A DNA stretch of 64,000 bases from UBA5738 sp964470995 (GTDB lineage: Bacteria > Patescibacteriota > Minisyncoccia > Minisyncoccales > UBA5738), in the NCBI GenBank assembly GCA_964470995.1, contig CAYYEP010000003.1, positions 22,820 to 86,819 of the forward strand, written 5' to 3'. Both the position numbers and the translations under genes were made by a program. The first letter of the stretch is position 1. The number at the start of each line of letters is the position of its first letter. This document shows, piece after piece, positions 25,100-34,538 of this stretch. The notes beneath the pieces were generated by a model. The model had not been told where the DNA came from, made no database searches, and saw only the letters and a program-made list of their open reading frames with translations.

Positions 25100-26455
25100 A
25101 TGATAAACAAAAAAATACTTATTGTTGGCGCTGATGGGCAACTTGGTTCAGATCTGGTTAAATCATTAATTTGCAGCGAACTCCTGAAACCCTCATTAGA
25201 GGAGTTTGATGTCGCGAATTTTAGACAAGTAGCAGATTATATTAAAAACAATAAGCCAGATATTGTGATTAATACCGCAGCATTTCACCAAGTTGATGAC
25301 TGCGAAAAAAACCCTGCCAGAAGTTTTTTGCTTAATACTGATGCGGTTAAAAATTTAGTAATTGTATGCAAGGAAACCGGAGTTACTTTGGTGCACATTA
25401 GTACCGATTATGTTTTTGGTTTGGATGAAAAAAGAAATAAACCCTACTCCGAGGATGATATTCCCGAACCGGTGAATGTTTACGGTGTTTCCAAGTTAGC
25501 CGGTGAGAATTTTATTCGTTACGGTATGGAGAAATATTTCATTATCCGTCCAGCTGGGCTTTTTGGGGTCGCGGGAGCCAAAGGCAAGGGGGGGAATTTT
25601 GTTGAAACGATGCTAAGGTTAGGCCGTGAGAAAGGCCTGGTCAAAGTTAAGAATGATGAATTTACTACGCCTACTTCAACCCGGGAGTTGGCCGAAAATA
25701 TCGCTGCCTTAATAAAAACCGATAAATATGGCTTGTTCCATATGACTTCGCAGGGCCAATGTTCATGGTTTGATTTTGCAAAAAAGATATTCGAGCTGAC
25801 AAACGAAAAAGTTGAATGTTTACCGATAAGCTCCTTGGAATTGCCCACATTAGCTCGTCGGCCAAAATATTCCGTGCTAGAAAACAAGCGCCTAAAGGAA
25901 ATAGGCTTGGATTTAATGAGCGATTGGGAGACGGCTCTAAAGAAATATCTAGAAGATAAAGGTTATATAAGTAAAACTAACAATAATAATATGGCAGAAA
26001 CAAAAAAAACAAAGATTGACGGTTTGGATGTTGCGAGTTTAAATGTTAATTTTGATGATCGCGGTTATCTTTTTGAAATTGTACATAATTATGATATACC
26101 CAAGTTTGGCCAAGTTTACATCGTTGGTGATCCTGTGCGCGGATTGATTCGCGCGTTTCACAAGCACGATGTATTATGGGATTACTTTTGTATTGTAAAG
26201 GGTTCAGCCAAATTCGTATTTTCCGATGACCGCAAGGACAGCAAGACTTACAAACAAATCGAAACGCTCGTGATTTCCGAAAAAACACCTAAAATGATTA
26301 TAGTGCCGCCGGGGGTTTATCATGGTTGGATGTCGTTAGAGGATGATACTATTATGGTTTCGACCGGGTCGGAAGTATACAACAAAGAAAAACCAGACGA
26401 GTACCGGATTTCGCCCGATACATTCGGTGATGTTTGGACTATCAAGGGAAAGTAG
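25100..26455 (+). CDS. Fused dTDP-4-dehydrorhamnose reductase (RmlD) and RmlC-like cupin epimerase
   Basis: 451 residues. Residues 1-297 are RmlD-like: ILIVGADGQLGSDLV, NTAAFHQVDDCE, STDYVF and the YGVSKLAGE active-site motif. After an Asn-rich linker (NNNNM) residues 298-451 form an RmlC-like cupin: FDDRGYLFEI, RAFHKHDVLWDYF with the candidate base His, and PPGVYHGW. RmlC and RmlD carry out the last two steps of dTDP-L-rhamnose synthesis, so the fusion would couple C3/C5 epimerisation to reduction. ATG 25991 at the junction is preceded by AT-rich sequence and might also start a separate cupin. Confidence 0.8.
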   Translation: MINKKILIVGADGQLGSDLVKSLICSELLKPSLEEFDVANFRQVADYIKNNKPDIVINTAAFHQVDDCEKNPARSFLLNTDAVKNLVIVCKETGVTLVHISTDYVFGLDEKRNKPYSEDDIPEPVNVYGVSKLAGENFIRYGMEKYFIIRPAGLFGVAGAKGKGGNFVETMLRLGREKGLVKVKNDEFTTPTSTRELAENIAALIKTDKYGLFHMTSQGQCSWFDFAKKIFELTNEKVECLPISSLELPTLARRPKYSVLENKRLKEIGLDLMSDWETALKKYLEDKGYISKTNNNNMAETKKTKIDGLDVASLNVNFDDRGYLFEIVHNYDIPKFGQVYIVGDPVRGLIRAFHKHDVLWDYFCIVKGSAKFVFSDDRKDSKTYKQIETLVISEKTPKMIIVPPGVYHGWMSLEDDTIMVSTGSEVYNKEKPDEYRISPDTFGDVWTIKGK

Positions 26456-26776
26456 TAAAATTTGTCAAAATCTAAACGGCGAAATTGCTTAGCGTCATCC
26501 TTCCGTTTAAACGAATAATCGACCCCAGAAATTAACGCGGCCAAGCTCAAGTCGGGTTGCTTTCACGGCGGTTATTGCCGCAACAGAATGATAGAATGGT
26601 TTTTTGCGTTTGGCGACGCGACGGAAATAGTTTTGAAAGACATAAAAACCAAATAAGGGTGGGTGATTCTCGTTTCGCCGGAAAAACCCGCAAAGAATAA
26701 CGATTTATCCCGGCATCGCGGGCACCGTTATTAATGAGTAAGCCCCAAACGAGTACTTGTTTTCGGGAGTAAATGT

Positions 26777-28108
26777 ATGAAAGCTATTATCAAAAAAGAG
26801 CATCTGGCGCCAAAATTTTGGACGGGTATGTTCTTTGGCAGCCCGACAAGGAAAAGGCTTTCGGGGAATTTTTTTTCACTCTCAATCCTGCAGGCGGCTA
26901 ATTATATATTGCCGCTGTTAACGTTGCCTTATTTGGTTAGGGTTTTAGGGCCGTCAAATTACGGTCTTGTTGCTTTTATTCAGGCATTTATCAATTATTT
27001 CCTGATATTCACGGATTATGGGTTCAATCTTTCGGCAACTAGGGCGATTTCAGTGGAAAGAAACAATAAAATCAGGGTATCGGAAATTTTTTCATCGGTC
27101 ATTGTGATTAAATCTTTGTTTTGCCTCATCAGTTTCGCCGTTCTCATTTTATTGTTGTTTTTAGTGCCAAGGTTCCATGACGACTGGATTGTCTATATCT
27201 ATGCGTTCGGAACGGTTGTGGGCAGCGTGATGTTTCCGGTTTGGTTTTTCCAGGGGATGGAAAAAATGAAATATATCACATTGATCAATGTTGTCTCAAA
27301 ACTGATTTTTACGGTTTGCGTATTTGTTGTTGTCACAAATGCCAATGATTATCCTCTCGTTCCGCTAATAAACTCGCTAGGCTATCTGGTTGCCGGTATC
27401 ATTAGCGTAGTGTTAGTATTCCGGAATTTTGGTGTGAAATTCAAGCTGCCAAGCATTAATGCTCTCAGATATCAAATAAAAGACAGCTGGTATTTTTTCG
27501 CGTCTAATGTTTCGATTAGCCTTGTTTCCGGAAGCAATGCTTTTCTTCTGGGTTTGTTCTCTCCCGATGTGTTTGTCGGTTATTACAGTGCCGCGGAAAA
27601 AGTGGTCAAGGGATTGCTGTGTTTTGTCTCTCCGATAAGCGGCACATTGTTCCCTTTTATCAGTCAATTGGTAAAAAAGTCAAAGAAAGAATCAATAGAT
27701 CTGTTAAAAAAAATCCTGCGGTTCAATATGGTGCTGGGCGGAGCAATTTCTTTGGCGCTGTTTGTCTTTTGCCCTCTTATCGTTAATATTGTTTTCGGAT
27801 CGGAATTTTCCGGGTCGATTATAGTTCTTAAAATATTGTCGGCGATTATTTTTTTGCTGGTTACCAACGATATCGCCGGAATGCAGACAATGATACCCTT
27901 CGGTTACGAAAAATCCTTTTCAAATATCATCTTAATGGGTAGTATTATAAATATTCTATTGGTCGTGGCGTTGTCTCCGATTTTTAACCACGTCGGAGCG
28001 GCTATAGGCTGGTTGGTAAGTGAAATAGCAATTACCGCTTCCATGTTTGTTTTTTTGAAGAAAAAGGGTATAGATTACTTGTCTTTTAATTTTACTAAAA
28101 AACTATGA
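26777..28108 (+). CDS. Polysaccharide flippase (Wzx/MATE-like, MOP superfamily)
   Basis: 443 residues with about 12 hydrophobic helices. N-terminal features typical of Wzx proteins: NFFSLSILQAANYILPLLTLPYLVRVLGPSNYGLVAF and the FTDYGFNLSATRAIS loop. It moves undecaprenyl-linked repeat units across the membrane. The 321 nt before it hold small hairpins (GGCGG/CCGCA, and AAACGAG/CTTGTTT just before the start) but no gene I can support. Its stop overlaps the start of the next gene (ATGA). Confidence 0.88.
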   Translation: MKAIIKKEHLAPKFWTGMFFGSPTRKRLSGNFFSLSILQAANYILPLLTLPYLVRVLGPSNYGLVAFIQAFINYFLIFTDYGFNLSATRAISVERNNKIRVSEIFSSVIVIKSLFCLISFAVLILLLFLVPRFHDDWIVYIYAFGTVVGSVMFPVWFFQGMEKMKYITLINVVSKLIFTVCVFVVVTNANDYPLVPLINSLGYLVAGIISVVLVFRNFGVKFKLPSINALRYQIKDSWYFFASNVSISLVSGSNAFLLGLFSPDVFVGYYSAAEKVVKGLLCFVSPISGTLFPFISQLVKKSKKESIDLLKKILRFNMVLGGAISLALFVFCPLIVNIVFGSEFSGSIIVLKILSAIIFLLVTNDIAGMQTMIPFGYEKSFSNIILMGSIINILLVVALSPIFNHVGAAIGWLVSEIAITASMFVFLKKKGIDYLSFNFTKKL

Positions 28109-29211
28109 GGATCGTTTTTGATCTTGACGGTGTAATTTGTCCGTTAAAGGAGCCGGACCAAAAGTATGCGGACTTGGCACCGAACCCAGGTGTCGTAAAG
28201 ATAATAAGGGACCTAAAAGTTGGCGGCCATTACATTATTATCAACACGGCGCGGCATATGAGGACTTGCGGCGGCGACGTGGAGAAAGTTATTGCAAAGA
28301 TAGGGGGCGCAACAACAGAATGGCTTAAACGGCACGATGTGCCGTTTGATGAATTGCTTTTTGGCAAACCTTATGCGGACATATACATTGACGATATGAA
28401 CGTTGTTTATTCTACGCCGGAAAGATTAAAAAACGATATAAGATCGCTGATGCCTAATTTTGTGATCCCAATGGCGGGGAAGGGAGAAAGATTTGCGAAG
28501 GCTGGATACAAAACCCCGAAATATATGGTTAAAGCCGGGCCGGAAAGCTTGTTTGAATGGGCGTTAAAAGGCATACCCTTGGACCTTGCGAATAAATTGG
28601 TGTTTATATGTCTGCAAGAGCACGAGGCGAAATACGGCGTGTCCAAATTTATAAAAAAAGCGATAAGCACCCATTATCATTTCTTAAATGATAAATACGA
28701 GATTATTTTCATTAAAAAATTGACTCGGGGACAGGCGGAAACCGTCTTGGCGGCAAAAAAACATATCAACAATTCCACCCCGTTGGTGATTTATAATATA
28801 GATAGCTATTTTCGTTCATCGAGATTGAGGCAGCGGTTGATAAGCGCGAGAAATCAGAAAATTGACGGGATATGGGGGGGATTTAACGGCAGCGATCCAA
28901 AATTGAGTTTTGCGAAAATAAACAAAAAGGGGTTTGTAACCCGTACAGCCGAAAAAAAGCCGATCTCCAATATCGCTTCAACCGGACTGTACATTTTTAC
29001 TGAAGGAAAAGATTTTGTTGGTGCGGCCGAATACGCGATAAAAAATAACATAAAAACTAACGGCGAATTCTATATTGCGCCTCTTTATAATATCCTTATA
29101 AAGCAAAAGAAAAAATATATTATTGATACCGCCGAAGAGTTCTGGTCTTTAGGGACTCCGGAAGATATGGATTGCTTCGCTAAAAATTATTTGAAAGAGG
29201 GCGAAAAATAA
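28105..29211 (+). CDS. HAD phosphatase-like domain fused to a sugar-1-phosphate nucleotidyltransferase
   Basis: 368 residues. The N-terminal 115 form a HAD-like capsule-biosynthesis phosphatase domain: FDLDGVICP (Asp nucleophile and Asp+2), NTARHMRT, and YIDD. Residues about 118-368 are a nucleotidyltransferase: IPMAGKGERFAKAGYKTPKYM, NIDSYFR and the closing GEFYIAPLYN and FWSLGTPEDM. The pair suggests removal of one phosphate and activation of another to make an NDP-linked donor. The gene starts on the flippase stop codon. The next gene again carries a nucleotidyltransferase, fused to a kinase. The substrate is not known. Confidence 0.78.
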   Translation: MRIVFDLDGVICPLKEPDQKYADLAPNPGVVKIIRDLKVGGHYIIINTARHMRTCGGDVEKVIAKIGGATTEWLKRHDVPFDELLFGKPYADIYIDDMNVVYSTPERLKNDIRSLMPNFVIPMAGKGERFAKAGYKTPKYMVKAGPESLFEWALKGIPLDLANKLVFICLQEHEAKYGVSKFIKKAISTHYHFLNDKYEIIFIKKLTRGQAETVLAAKKHINNSTPLVIYNIDSYFRSSRLRQRLISARNQKIDGIWGGFNGSDPKLSFAKINKKGFVTRTAEKKPISNIASTGLYIFTEGKDFVGAAEYAIKNNIKTNGEFYIAPLYNILIKQKKKYIIDTAEEFWSLGTPEDMDCFAKNYLKEGEK

Positions 29212-29261
29212 CCGGCCGGCGCCGGTTGCAAATATCGAGCTAACTGGCCGCCGATATCCTT

Positions 29262-30920
29262 ATGCAAAAAGATACAACAATAATGATTCTGACGGGCAGC
29301 AAAATTTCCAGTGAATTGGCTTCCGTCTTTGGCGAATTGCCGTCCGCCCTGGTGCCGGTCAATAACCGGCCGGCTATTTTTTGGACTCTTGAAAGATTTA
29401 TCAACGACGGTTTTGATAAATTCGTTATCTGTGTCGGTTATAAAAAGGAAAAAATAGAATACTTTGTTAAGAGTAATTTTGGGAAAAGGGCAACCATCGA
29501 ATTCGTTGATGTTGACCAAACAAAAAAACCGGGTAATTCATTTATTAAAGGCCTTGAATCTGTGGATTCGGGGAGGCTATTGGTCACGCTGGGTGATACG
29601 CTTATTTACGATAAATTAAATTTAAAATATTGCAATGATTCTATCCTTGTCTCCGGGGATTTTAAGCGGGAAGAATCTTATCGGTGGGCGCTAGCCCACG
29701 AAGAAGGAGGGTTTCTGAAAAATATTTTCGATAAAGTAAAAGTTATTGATCCGAAAATAAACGGTAAAAATTTAAGTTTGATTATTGGCGTGTATTTTTT
29801 TACCGATACCTTGTTGCTCAAGAAAATTGCCCGGAAAATTTCCGAAAAGAATAATATTGAAATCAGCGAGATATTGGATAAATATAATGACAGAAAACCG
29901 ATAAAATTGATTGATTACAAGCACTGGTTTGATTTCGGCCATTTGGATAAATATTATCCGTCTGCGAAGAAATTCATCCAGTATCAATCGCGGTATTTCA
30001 ATTTTTTGGAATACGACGATGTTTTAAACATAATCACTAAAAAAAGTAAGGACAAAACAAAATTCAACAACGAAATAAAATGGTATCTTTCTCTTCCGCA
30101 AGATCTGCAGGTTTTGGCGCCGCGGGTAATCGATTTCGCGGTGGGCGATAAACCTTTCCTGACCCTGGAGTATTACGGCTATCCCACTTTGTCGGAGCTT
30201 TATGTTTTTGGAGATTTGCATGATTTTGTTTGGCAAAACATTATCGAACGGGTCATGATTATCATGAAACTCTTTCATCGGAAGAAAGGATATGTTTCCC
30301 AAGATGAATATTTCGATATTTATTGGGGAAAATTGGAAAGCAGAATCATCGGCTTGGTCGAAATGAATCCCAAATTCAAGGAAATTTTCCGATACGAAAC
30401 GGTAATTATCAATAAAAAAGAATACATAAACTTCGACGGCCTCAAGGAAAAAATAATTTCCAGGATAAAGGGCCTGTATTCAAAAGATGACAATTGCCTT
30501 ATCCATGGGGACTTTTGCTTTTCCAATATCCTTTACGATACCAAAAATGGGATTGTAAGAATTATCGATCCCCGGGGCGTATGGGGAAATAGCTGCTTTG
30601 GCGATATAAAATATGACGTGGCGAAACTAAGGCATTCCATCACTGGCCAATATGATTTCATCACCAATAATTTGTTTAATGCCCGATTGGAAGGAAATAG
30701 TATAGATTACCAAATTTTTGACCAGGAAAAACACCTTTTTTTGTCCAAATATTTCGATTCAAAAATCGGCAAGTATTGGGACCCGGAACAGATCAAATTC
30801 ATAGAGGGTCTGCTTTTTCTCTCTATGCTTCCCATACATAATGATTATTTCGAACGCCAGTTGGTGATGTATTCGATCGGGATGCAGAGGTTGAACGAGG
30901 CAATAAATAAGAGCAGGTGA
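29262..30920 (+). CDS. Nucleotidyltransferase fused to an APH/choline-kinase-like kinase
   Basis: 552 residues. The N-terminal half (to about 240) is a nucleotidyltransferase-like domain (SALVPVNNRPAIFWTLERF, FVICVGYKKEKI, HWFDFGHLDKYY), though the usual GGxGTR loop is reduced to TGSKISSEL, so its activity is uncertain. The C-terminal half is an aminoglycoside-phosphotransferase/choline-kinase fold: HGDFCFSN (His415, Asp417, Asn422) and IIDPRG as the metal-binding Asp. LicA/LicC-type pairs that make CDP-choline have the same two activities. It would phosphorylate a small alcohol or sugar and activate it for glycan decoration. Confidence 0.75.
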   Translation: MQKDTTIMILTGSKISSELASVFGELPSALVPVNNRPAIFWTLERFINDGFDKFVICVGYKKEKIEYFVKSNFGKRATIEFVDVDQTKKPGNSFIKGLESVDSGRLLVTLGDTLIYDKLNLKYCNDSILVSGDFKREESYRWALAHEEGGFLKNIFDKVKVIDPKINGKNLSLIIGVYFFTDTLLLKKIARKISEKNNIEISEILDKYNDRKPIKLIDYKHWFDFGHLDKYYPSAKKFIQYQSRYFNFLEYDDVLNIITKKSKDKTKFNNEIKWYLSLPQDLQVLAPRVIDFAVGDKPFLTLEYYGYPTLSELYVFGDLHDFVWQNIIERVMIIMKLFHRKKGYVSQDEYFDIYWGKLESRIIGLVEMNPKFKEIFRYETVIINKKEYINFDGLKEKIISRIKGLYSKDDNCLIHGDFCFSNILYDTKNGIVRIIDPRGVWGNSCFGDIKYDVAKLRHSITGQYDFITNNLFNARLEGNSIDYQIFDQEKHLFLSKYFDSKIGKYWDPEQIKFIEGLLFLSMLPIHNDYFERQLVMYSIGMQRLNEAINKSR

Positions 30921-30922
30921 AT

Positions 30923-32005
30923 ATGAGAAACATAGTTCTGACAATTGCCATTCCCAATTATAATGGAGCGGAAAACATTATAAGGGCCATTACGTCATGC
31001 CAGCACGTTGGTTTAGGGACTGATGAATTCGAGATTCTGGTGGTGGACAATGCGTCCGAAGATAAATCGGTAGATATAGTGGAATCTTTAGAAAAGAAAT
31101 TTAACAATATAAAATTGGTCGTTAATAAGGCGAATATCGGAAGGATAGGCAACTGGAACCGGTGTTTGGATTTGGCGCGGGGGGAATATATAATGTTCTT
31201 GTTTCCCACGGAAGAGATTTTCAAGACGAACAATATTGCCGCGTCTATTGATAAAATGCGGGAAACGGGGATCATTCTTGCTAAATCGGATGTTGTTTGC
31301 CGTGGTGGGTTGGGCTATGCCTGTATTAAGGGAAAAAGGGCAGGCTTCAAGAGGAAAAATTTTAAACACACATTGAGGAATGCGATGATTTTATCAGGAT
31401 CTTTGCCGTTCGGGCCATTGCAATCTTTTATTATTAAGCTTGGTTTTATTAAAGAAAATAATATTAGATTCGACAAAAAGTATAATATTGTCGGCGATCA
31501 GGACTTCATAATTGGCATAGGCGATAAAAACGCCGCAAACGCGGGAGGAGCCGACTATTTGTTGACCGAAAACACAAACATTATTTTTGACGATAATTTC
31601 GGAAATAGAACGCACAACCGGCTGTCGATATATTCAAGATTAAATGAAAGCCTGGATTTGATCGTCGAAAGGGGATACTATCGCTTTATTGGTTTTGGTT
31701 TCGACGATATTGTGTGTTTTGTCTTGGCGCAGTTGCGTTTGGTGGACAAAATTTTCGGAAACAGGAGAGAGCGTTGCGGAACGGAAATATATGAAAAAGA
31801 TAAGACAAATTTTTATAAAAAATATCATCACGGCGGAAACAGGGTATTATTGGTGTTCCTTCTGACAAGCTGGGTTAAAATTCTGATGAAAATCGTTAAT
31901 GTTGCGAAAAACTTAACGAAATTTGACATCGTATGCATAATGGGGGAATTAGCGGCTGATTTAAGCGCGCGCCGCAAAACAAAAAAAGATCGTTCTGTCG
32001 GATAA
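30923..32005 (+). CDS. Family 2 glycosyltransferase
   Basis: 360 residues with the GT-A start TIAIPNYNGAENIIRAI, VVDNASEDKSVDIVE, then NIGRIGNWNRCLDLARGEYIMFL. The usual DxD is replaced by FPTEEI, which is a variation to note. A C-terminal basic region ends the protein. ATG 30923 lies 2 nt after the stop of the NTase-kinase gene, so translation is probably coupled. Transfers a sugar to the growing repeat unit; donor unknown. Confidence 0.8.
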   Translation: MRNIVLTIAIPNYNGAENIIRAITSCQHVGLGTDEFEILVVDNASEDKSVDIVESLEKKFNNIKLVVNKANIGRIGNWNRCLDLARGEYIMFLFPTEEIFKTNNIAASIDKMRETGIILAKSDVVCRGGLGYACIKGKRAGFKRKNFKHTLRNAMILSGSLPFGPLQSFIIKLGFIKENNIRFDKKYNIVGDQDFIIGIGDKNAANAGGADYLLTENTNIIFDDNFGNRTHNRLSIYSRLNESLDLIVERGYYRFIGFGFDDIVCFVLAQLRLVDKIFGNRRERCGTEIYEKDKTNFYKKYHHGGNRVLLVFLLTSWVKILMKIVNVAKNLTKFDIVCIMGELAADLSARRKTKKDRSVG

Positions 32006-32121
32006 CGTGTTTGTTCAAGCCGGCCAGCGTGTTTATCCGAATCGGCGCGAAAGACGGGAGTGGCGCTGGTATTTGACGGTCAGCAGCTATTTGTCGGATA
32101 ACGAGAGAATTAATTTCTAAA

Positions 32122-33390
32122 ATGTCATTTAAAACAATAAATAATTGCTTAATGTATCTGTTTGTTATCTCTCTTCCTTTTACCGCCTTTTCGGTATTTT
32201 CTTTTTGTGGGAAGAGTATTATTTTATCTTGGTTTCTGATTTTTCTGCTCGGTATCGTAAATTTTAAAAAAATCATAAGTTCGTTTTATATGCCCCGCGT
32301 CGTTTATGTATGGGTTTTGGCGTTGATTTTTTCGATTGCTGCGGTTTTTTTGTTCAATGGGGCGGTTTTTGGGAAAAATTTTACTCAAATTTTAAACATT
32401 ATAATAATGCTCCTCCACTTACCGGTTCTTTGGGTGGTTTTTAAGGAGAAAAAATTTGATGATGCCAAAAAATTAATAAGCTTATTGGTCGCCGTATCGT
32501 TTATTCTGTCATTGTTTACTTTTTATCAATACATCAGCTACTATTTGACTTTTTTGCCGCCGCTGGATCTCTTTCGTAACGCCAATATATACAATATTTA
32601 TCGAGGCACTGGAATTGAAGGTTGGTCCGGCACCCATCGGGTTACGGGTACCGCGCCCGAACCGGGTTATTGGGCGGCATTCCTCCTGATACCGATGTCC
32701 TTTTTGCTGCCGTATTTTTTTCATCCGACTAAATTTTTTCTCAAAAAGATAACATTTTTGGCGCTTCTAGCCTCCTTCTTTCTGACATTCGGGCGTACCG
32801 GATGGGCCGGATTGGCAGTTATAGTTTTGCTTTGCCCTCTGATTCATCGCATACCCGTCAAAATAAAATATGCGTATGTAGCGGCTTTGATGTCGGCGTT
32901 TATGGTCGCGCTGGTGATTGTAGAAAACGGTTTTTTGTCGCTGGCGTTTACCGATTTGTCATATTTCGAAAGGCTTTCATCGTTAAAATTGGCCTTCGAT
33001 ATTTTTTCCGGTAACCCGTTTTTTGGCATAGGATTCGGAGCTTTTGATCAGGCTGTTCGGGGCTATGATAATCTCGCGTTTAATCATTTGGTGGTCCACA
33101 ATTTTTATATTAGATTGCTTGTTGAAACCGGTATTGTCGGTATCGTTGCGTTTCTTGCCTTCATATCTTTCATTTGTTTGAAAATTTTCAATTCCCTGAA
33201 ACTATCAGTCTTGCTCGGGAATCGAGATGAAATCTATTTTGCCGAATCGCTTGGACTTGCGTTCGCGTCGATAGTGGTCTTTTGGTTTTTTGTTCCCGGC
33301 TATAATTTTTCTTATATTTGGTTTATTATTTCATTGATTGCGGCGCTGCCGATTATTTTTAAAAAGCAAATTAATTTAACCGGACAATGA
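32122..33390 (+). CDS. O-antigen polymerase/ligase-type membrane protein (Wzy-like)
   Basis: 422 residues with 10-12 membrane helices and a large extracytoplasmic loop containing GTAPEPGYWAAFLLIP and the following helix LTFGRTGWAGLAVIVLL, features of the O-antigen ligase/Wzy_C fold. It joins glycan repeat units on the outer side of the membrane. The position between glycosyltransferases and downstream of the flippase supports the polymerase role. Its stop overlaps the next start (ATGA). Confidence 0.78.
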   Translation: MSFKTINNCLMYLFVISLPFTAFSVFSFCGKSIILSWFLIFLLGIVNFKKIISSFYMPRVVYVWVLALIFSIAAVFLFNGAVFGKNFTQILNIIIMLLHLPVLWVVFKEKKFDDAKKLISLLVAVSFILSLFTFYQYISYYLTFLPPLDLFRNANIYNIYRGTGIEGWSGTHRVTGTAPEPGYWAAFLLIPMSFLLPYFFHPTKFFLKKITFLALLASFFLTFGRTGWAGLAVIVLLCPLIHRIPVKIKYAYVAALMSAFMVALVIVENGFLSLAFTDLSYFERLSSLKLAFDIFSGNPFFGIGFGAFDQAVRGYDNLAFNHLVVHNFYIRLLVETGIVGIVAFLAFISFICLKIFNSLKLSVLLGNRDEIYFAESLGLAFASIVVFWFFVPGYNFSYIWFIISLIAALPIIFKKQINLTGQ

Positions 33391-34538
33391 AATACATTTT
33401 GAGTTTTTACAACCAGGTCGCCGCTGGACCTCGGAACTTGACGGAAACATTTATTTCGGTTTTGACCGAAAACAAAACAACGGATAACTTTCTTGTTATT
33501 CTGCCCGGATTGGATTTTTATAAAAAACTATCTTTGGGGCTGCCTCCAAGAATAAAAGTGATATTTCTGCCTTATTTCCCCGGGTTTAGCAAGCTGATAG
33601 CATTATTTATCTATAATTTTTTCATATTTCCGTTGATCGTTTTTATAAAACGGCCCAATGCGGTGCTTTGCTTCGGCTCTTTAGCGCCCGTTCCTTTTGG
33701 CTCGATTCGGAAAATTGTCCTTGCGCATCATCCTTATTTGGTGGATGACGCTCTTCTTGAGAAGCTGCCACCAATCCAGAAGATTATTGAGAAAATAAAA
33801 AGAAATATTTTTCAAATAACTGCCCGGAAAAGCGATCTTATTGTTGTGGAAGGCGCAAATATTCGAGAACAAATATGCAAGAAATATCAAATTCCGGAGG
33901 ATAGGGTTGTTGTTGTCAAAAATCCAATCAACCAGGGACTGTATTCCGCCTATTTGGAAAATAAAAACACCAAAGATAACGGGATCAATAAAAAAGATTT
34001 CTTTTTTTATCCCAGTAGATATGCATTACACAAAAACCATAGGTTCATTTTTGATTTGGGCAAAAAATACCATAACGAATTAACGAAAAGTGGGGTTAAA
34101 TTTTATGTTACAGTAGATGAGGATCTTAATTCTAATGCCAAGGAATATATAAATGCAATAAAAAATGCCAAATTGGATGAAATTATTATTAATTTGGGCG
34201 AATTACCAAACGCAAAACTTTGCGATTATTACCGCGAAAGCTTGGGGTTGTTTTTCCCGTCAAATTCTGAAACATTTGGTATACCCCTGATAGAAGCAAT
34301 GGCATTCAAGCTGCCGATAATTGCTCCGGATTTGGCATATGCCCGCGATGTTTGTGGAGAAGCTGCTTTGTATTATTCCGCAAACAATATCGACGATGCT
34401 TTCTCAAAACTAATTATATTAGTCAGCGATCGTGAAGAATGGGGGAGGTGTTCAAGAAAAAGCGCAGATCAATTTCAAAAATATCCGTCTCCGAAAGAGT
34501 GGGTTAAACAATACATCACATTATTAAAAAATGGTTAA
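33387..34538 (+). CDS. Family 4 glycosyltransferase (GT-B)
   Basis: 383 residues. The C-terminal donor domain shows FYPSRYALHKNHRFIFDL and the EX7E-like motif in SNSETFGIPLIEAMAFKLPIIAPDLAY (about 292-318). The N-terminal acceptor domain contains AHHPYLVDDALLEKL. It starts inside the stop of the Wzy-like gene and its last codons overlap the next start, so the three genes are translationally coupled. Confidence 0.88.
   Translation: MKYILSFYNQVAAGPRNLTETFISVLTENKTTDNFLVILPGLDFYKKLSLGLPPRIKVIFLPYFPGFSKLIALFIYNFFIFPLIVFIKRPNAVLCFGSLAPVPFGSIRKIVLAHHPYLVDDALLEKLPPIQKIIEKIKRNIFQITARKSDLIVVEGANIREQICKKYQIPEDRVVVVKNPINQGLYSAYLENKNTKDNGINKKDFFFYPSRYALHKNHRFIFDLGKKYHNELTKSGVKFYVTVDEDLNSNAKEYINAIKNAKLDEIIINLGELPNAKLCDYYRESLGLFFPSNSETFGIPLIEAMAFKLPIIAPDLAYARDVCGEAALYYSANNIDDAFSKLIILVSDREEWGRCSRKSADQFQKYPSPKEWVKQYITLLKNG

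Noticed and set aside
26456..26776. Possible small RNA or gene in the 321-nt gap before the flippase.
   Set aside because: Only short hairpins are visible; no promoter, ORF or known RNA fold could be supported.
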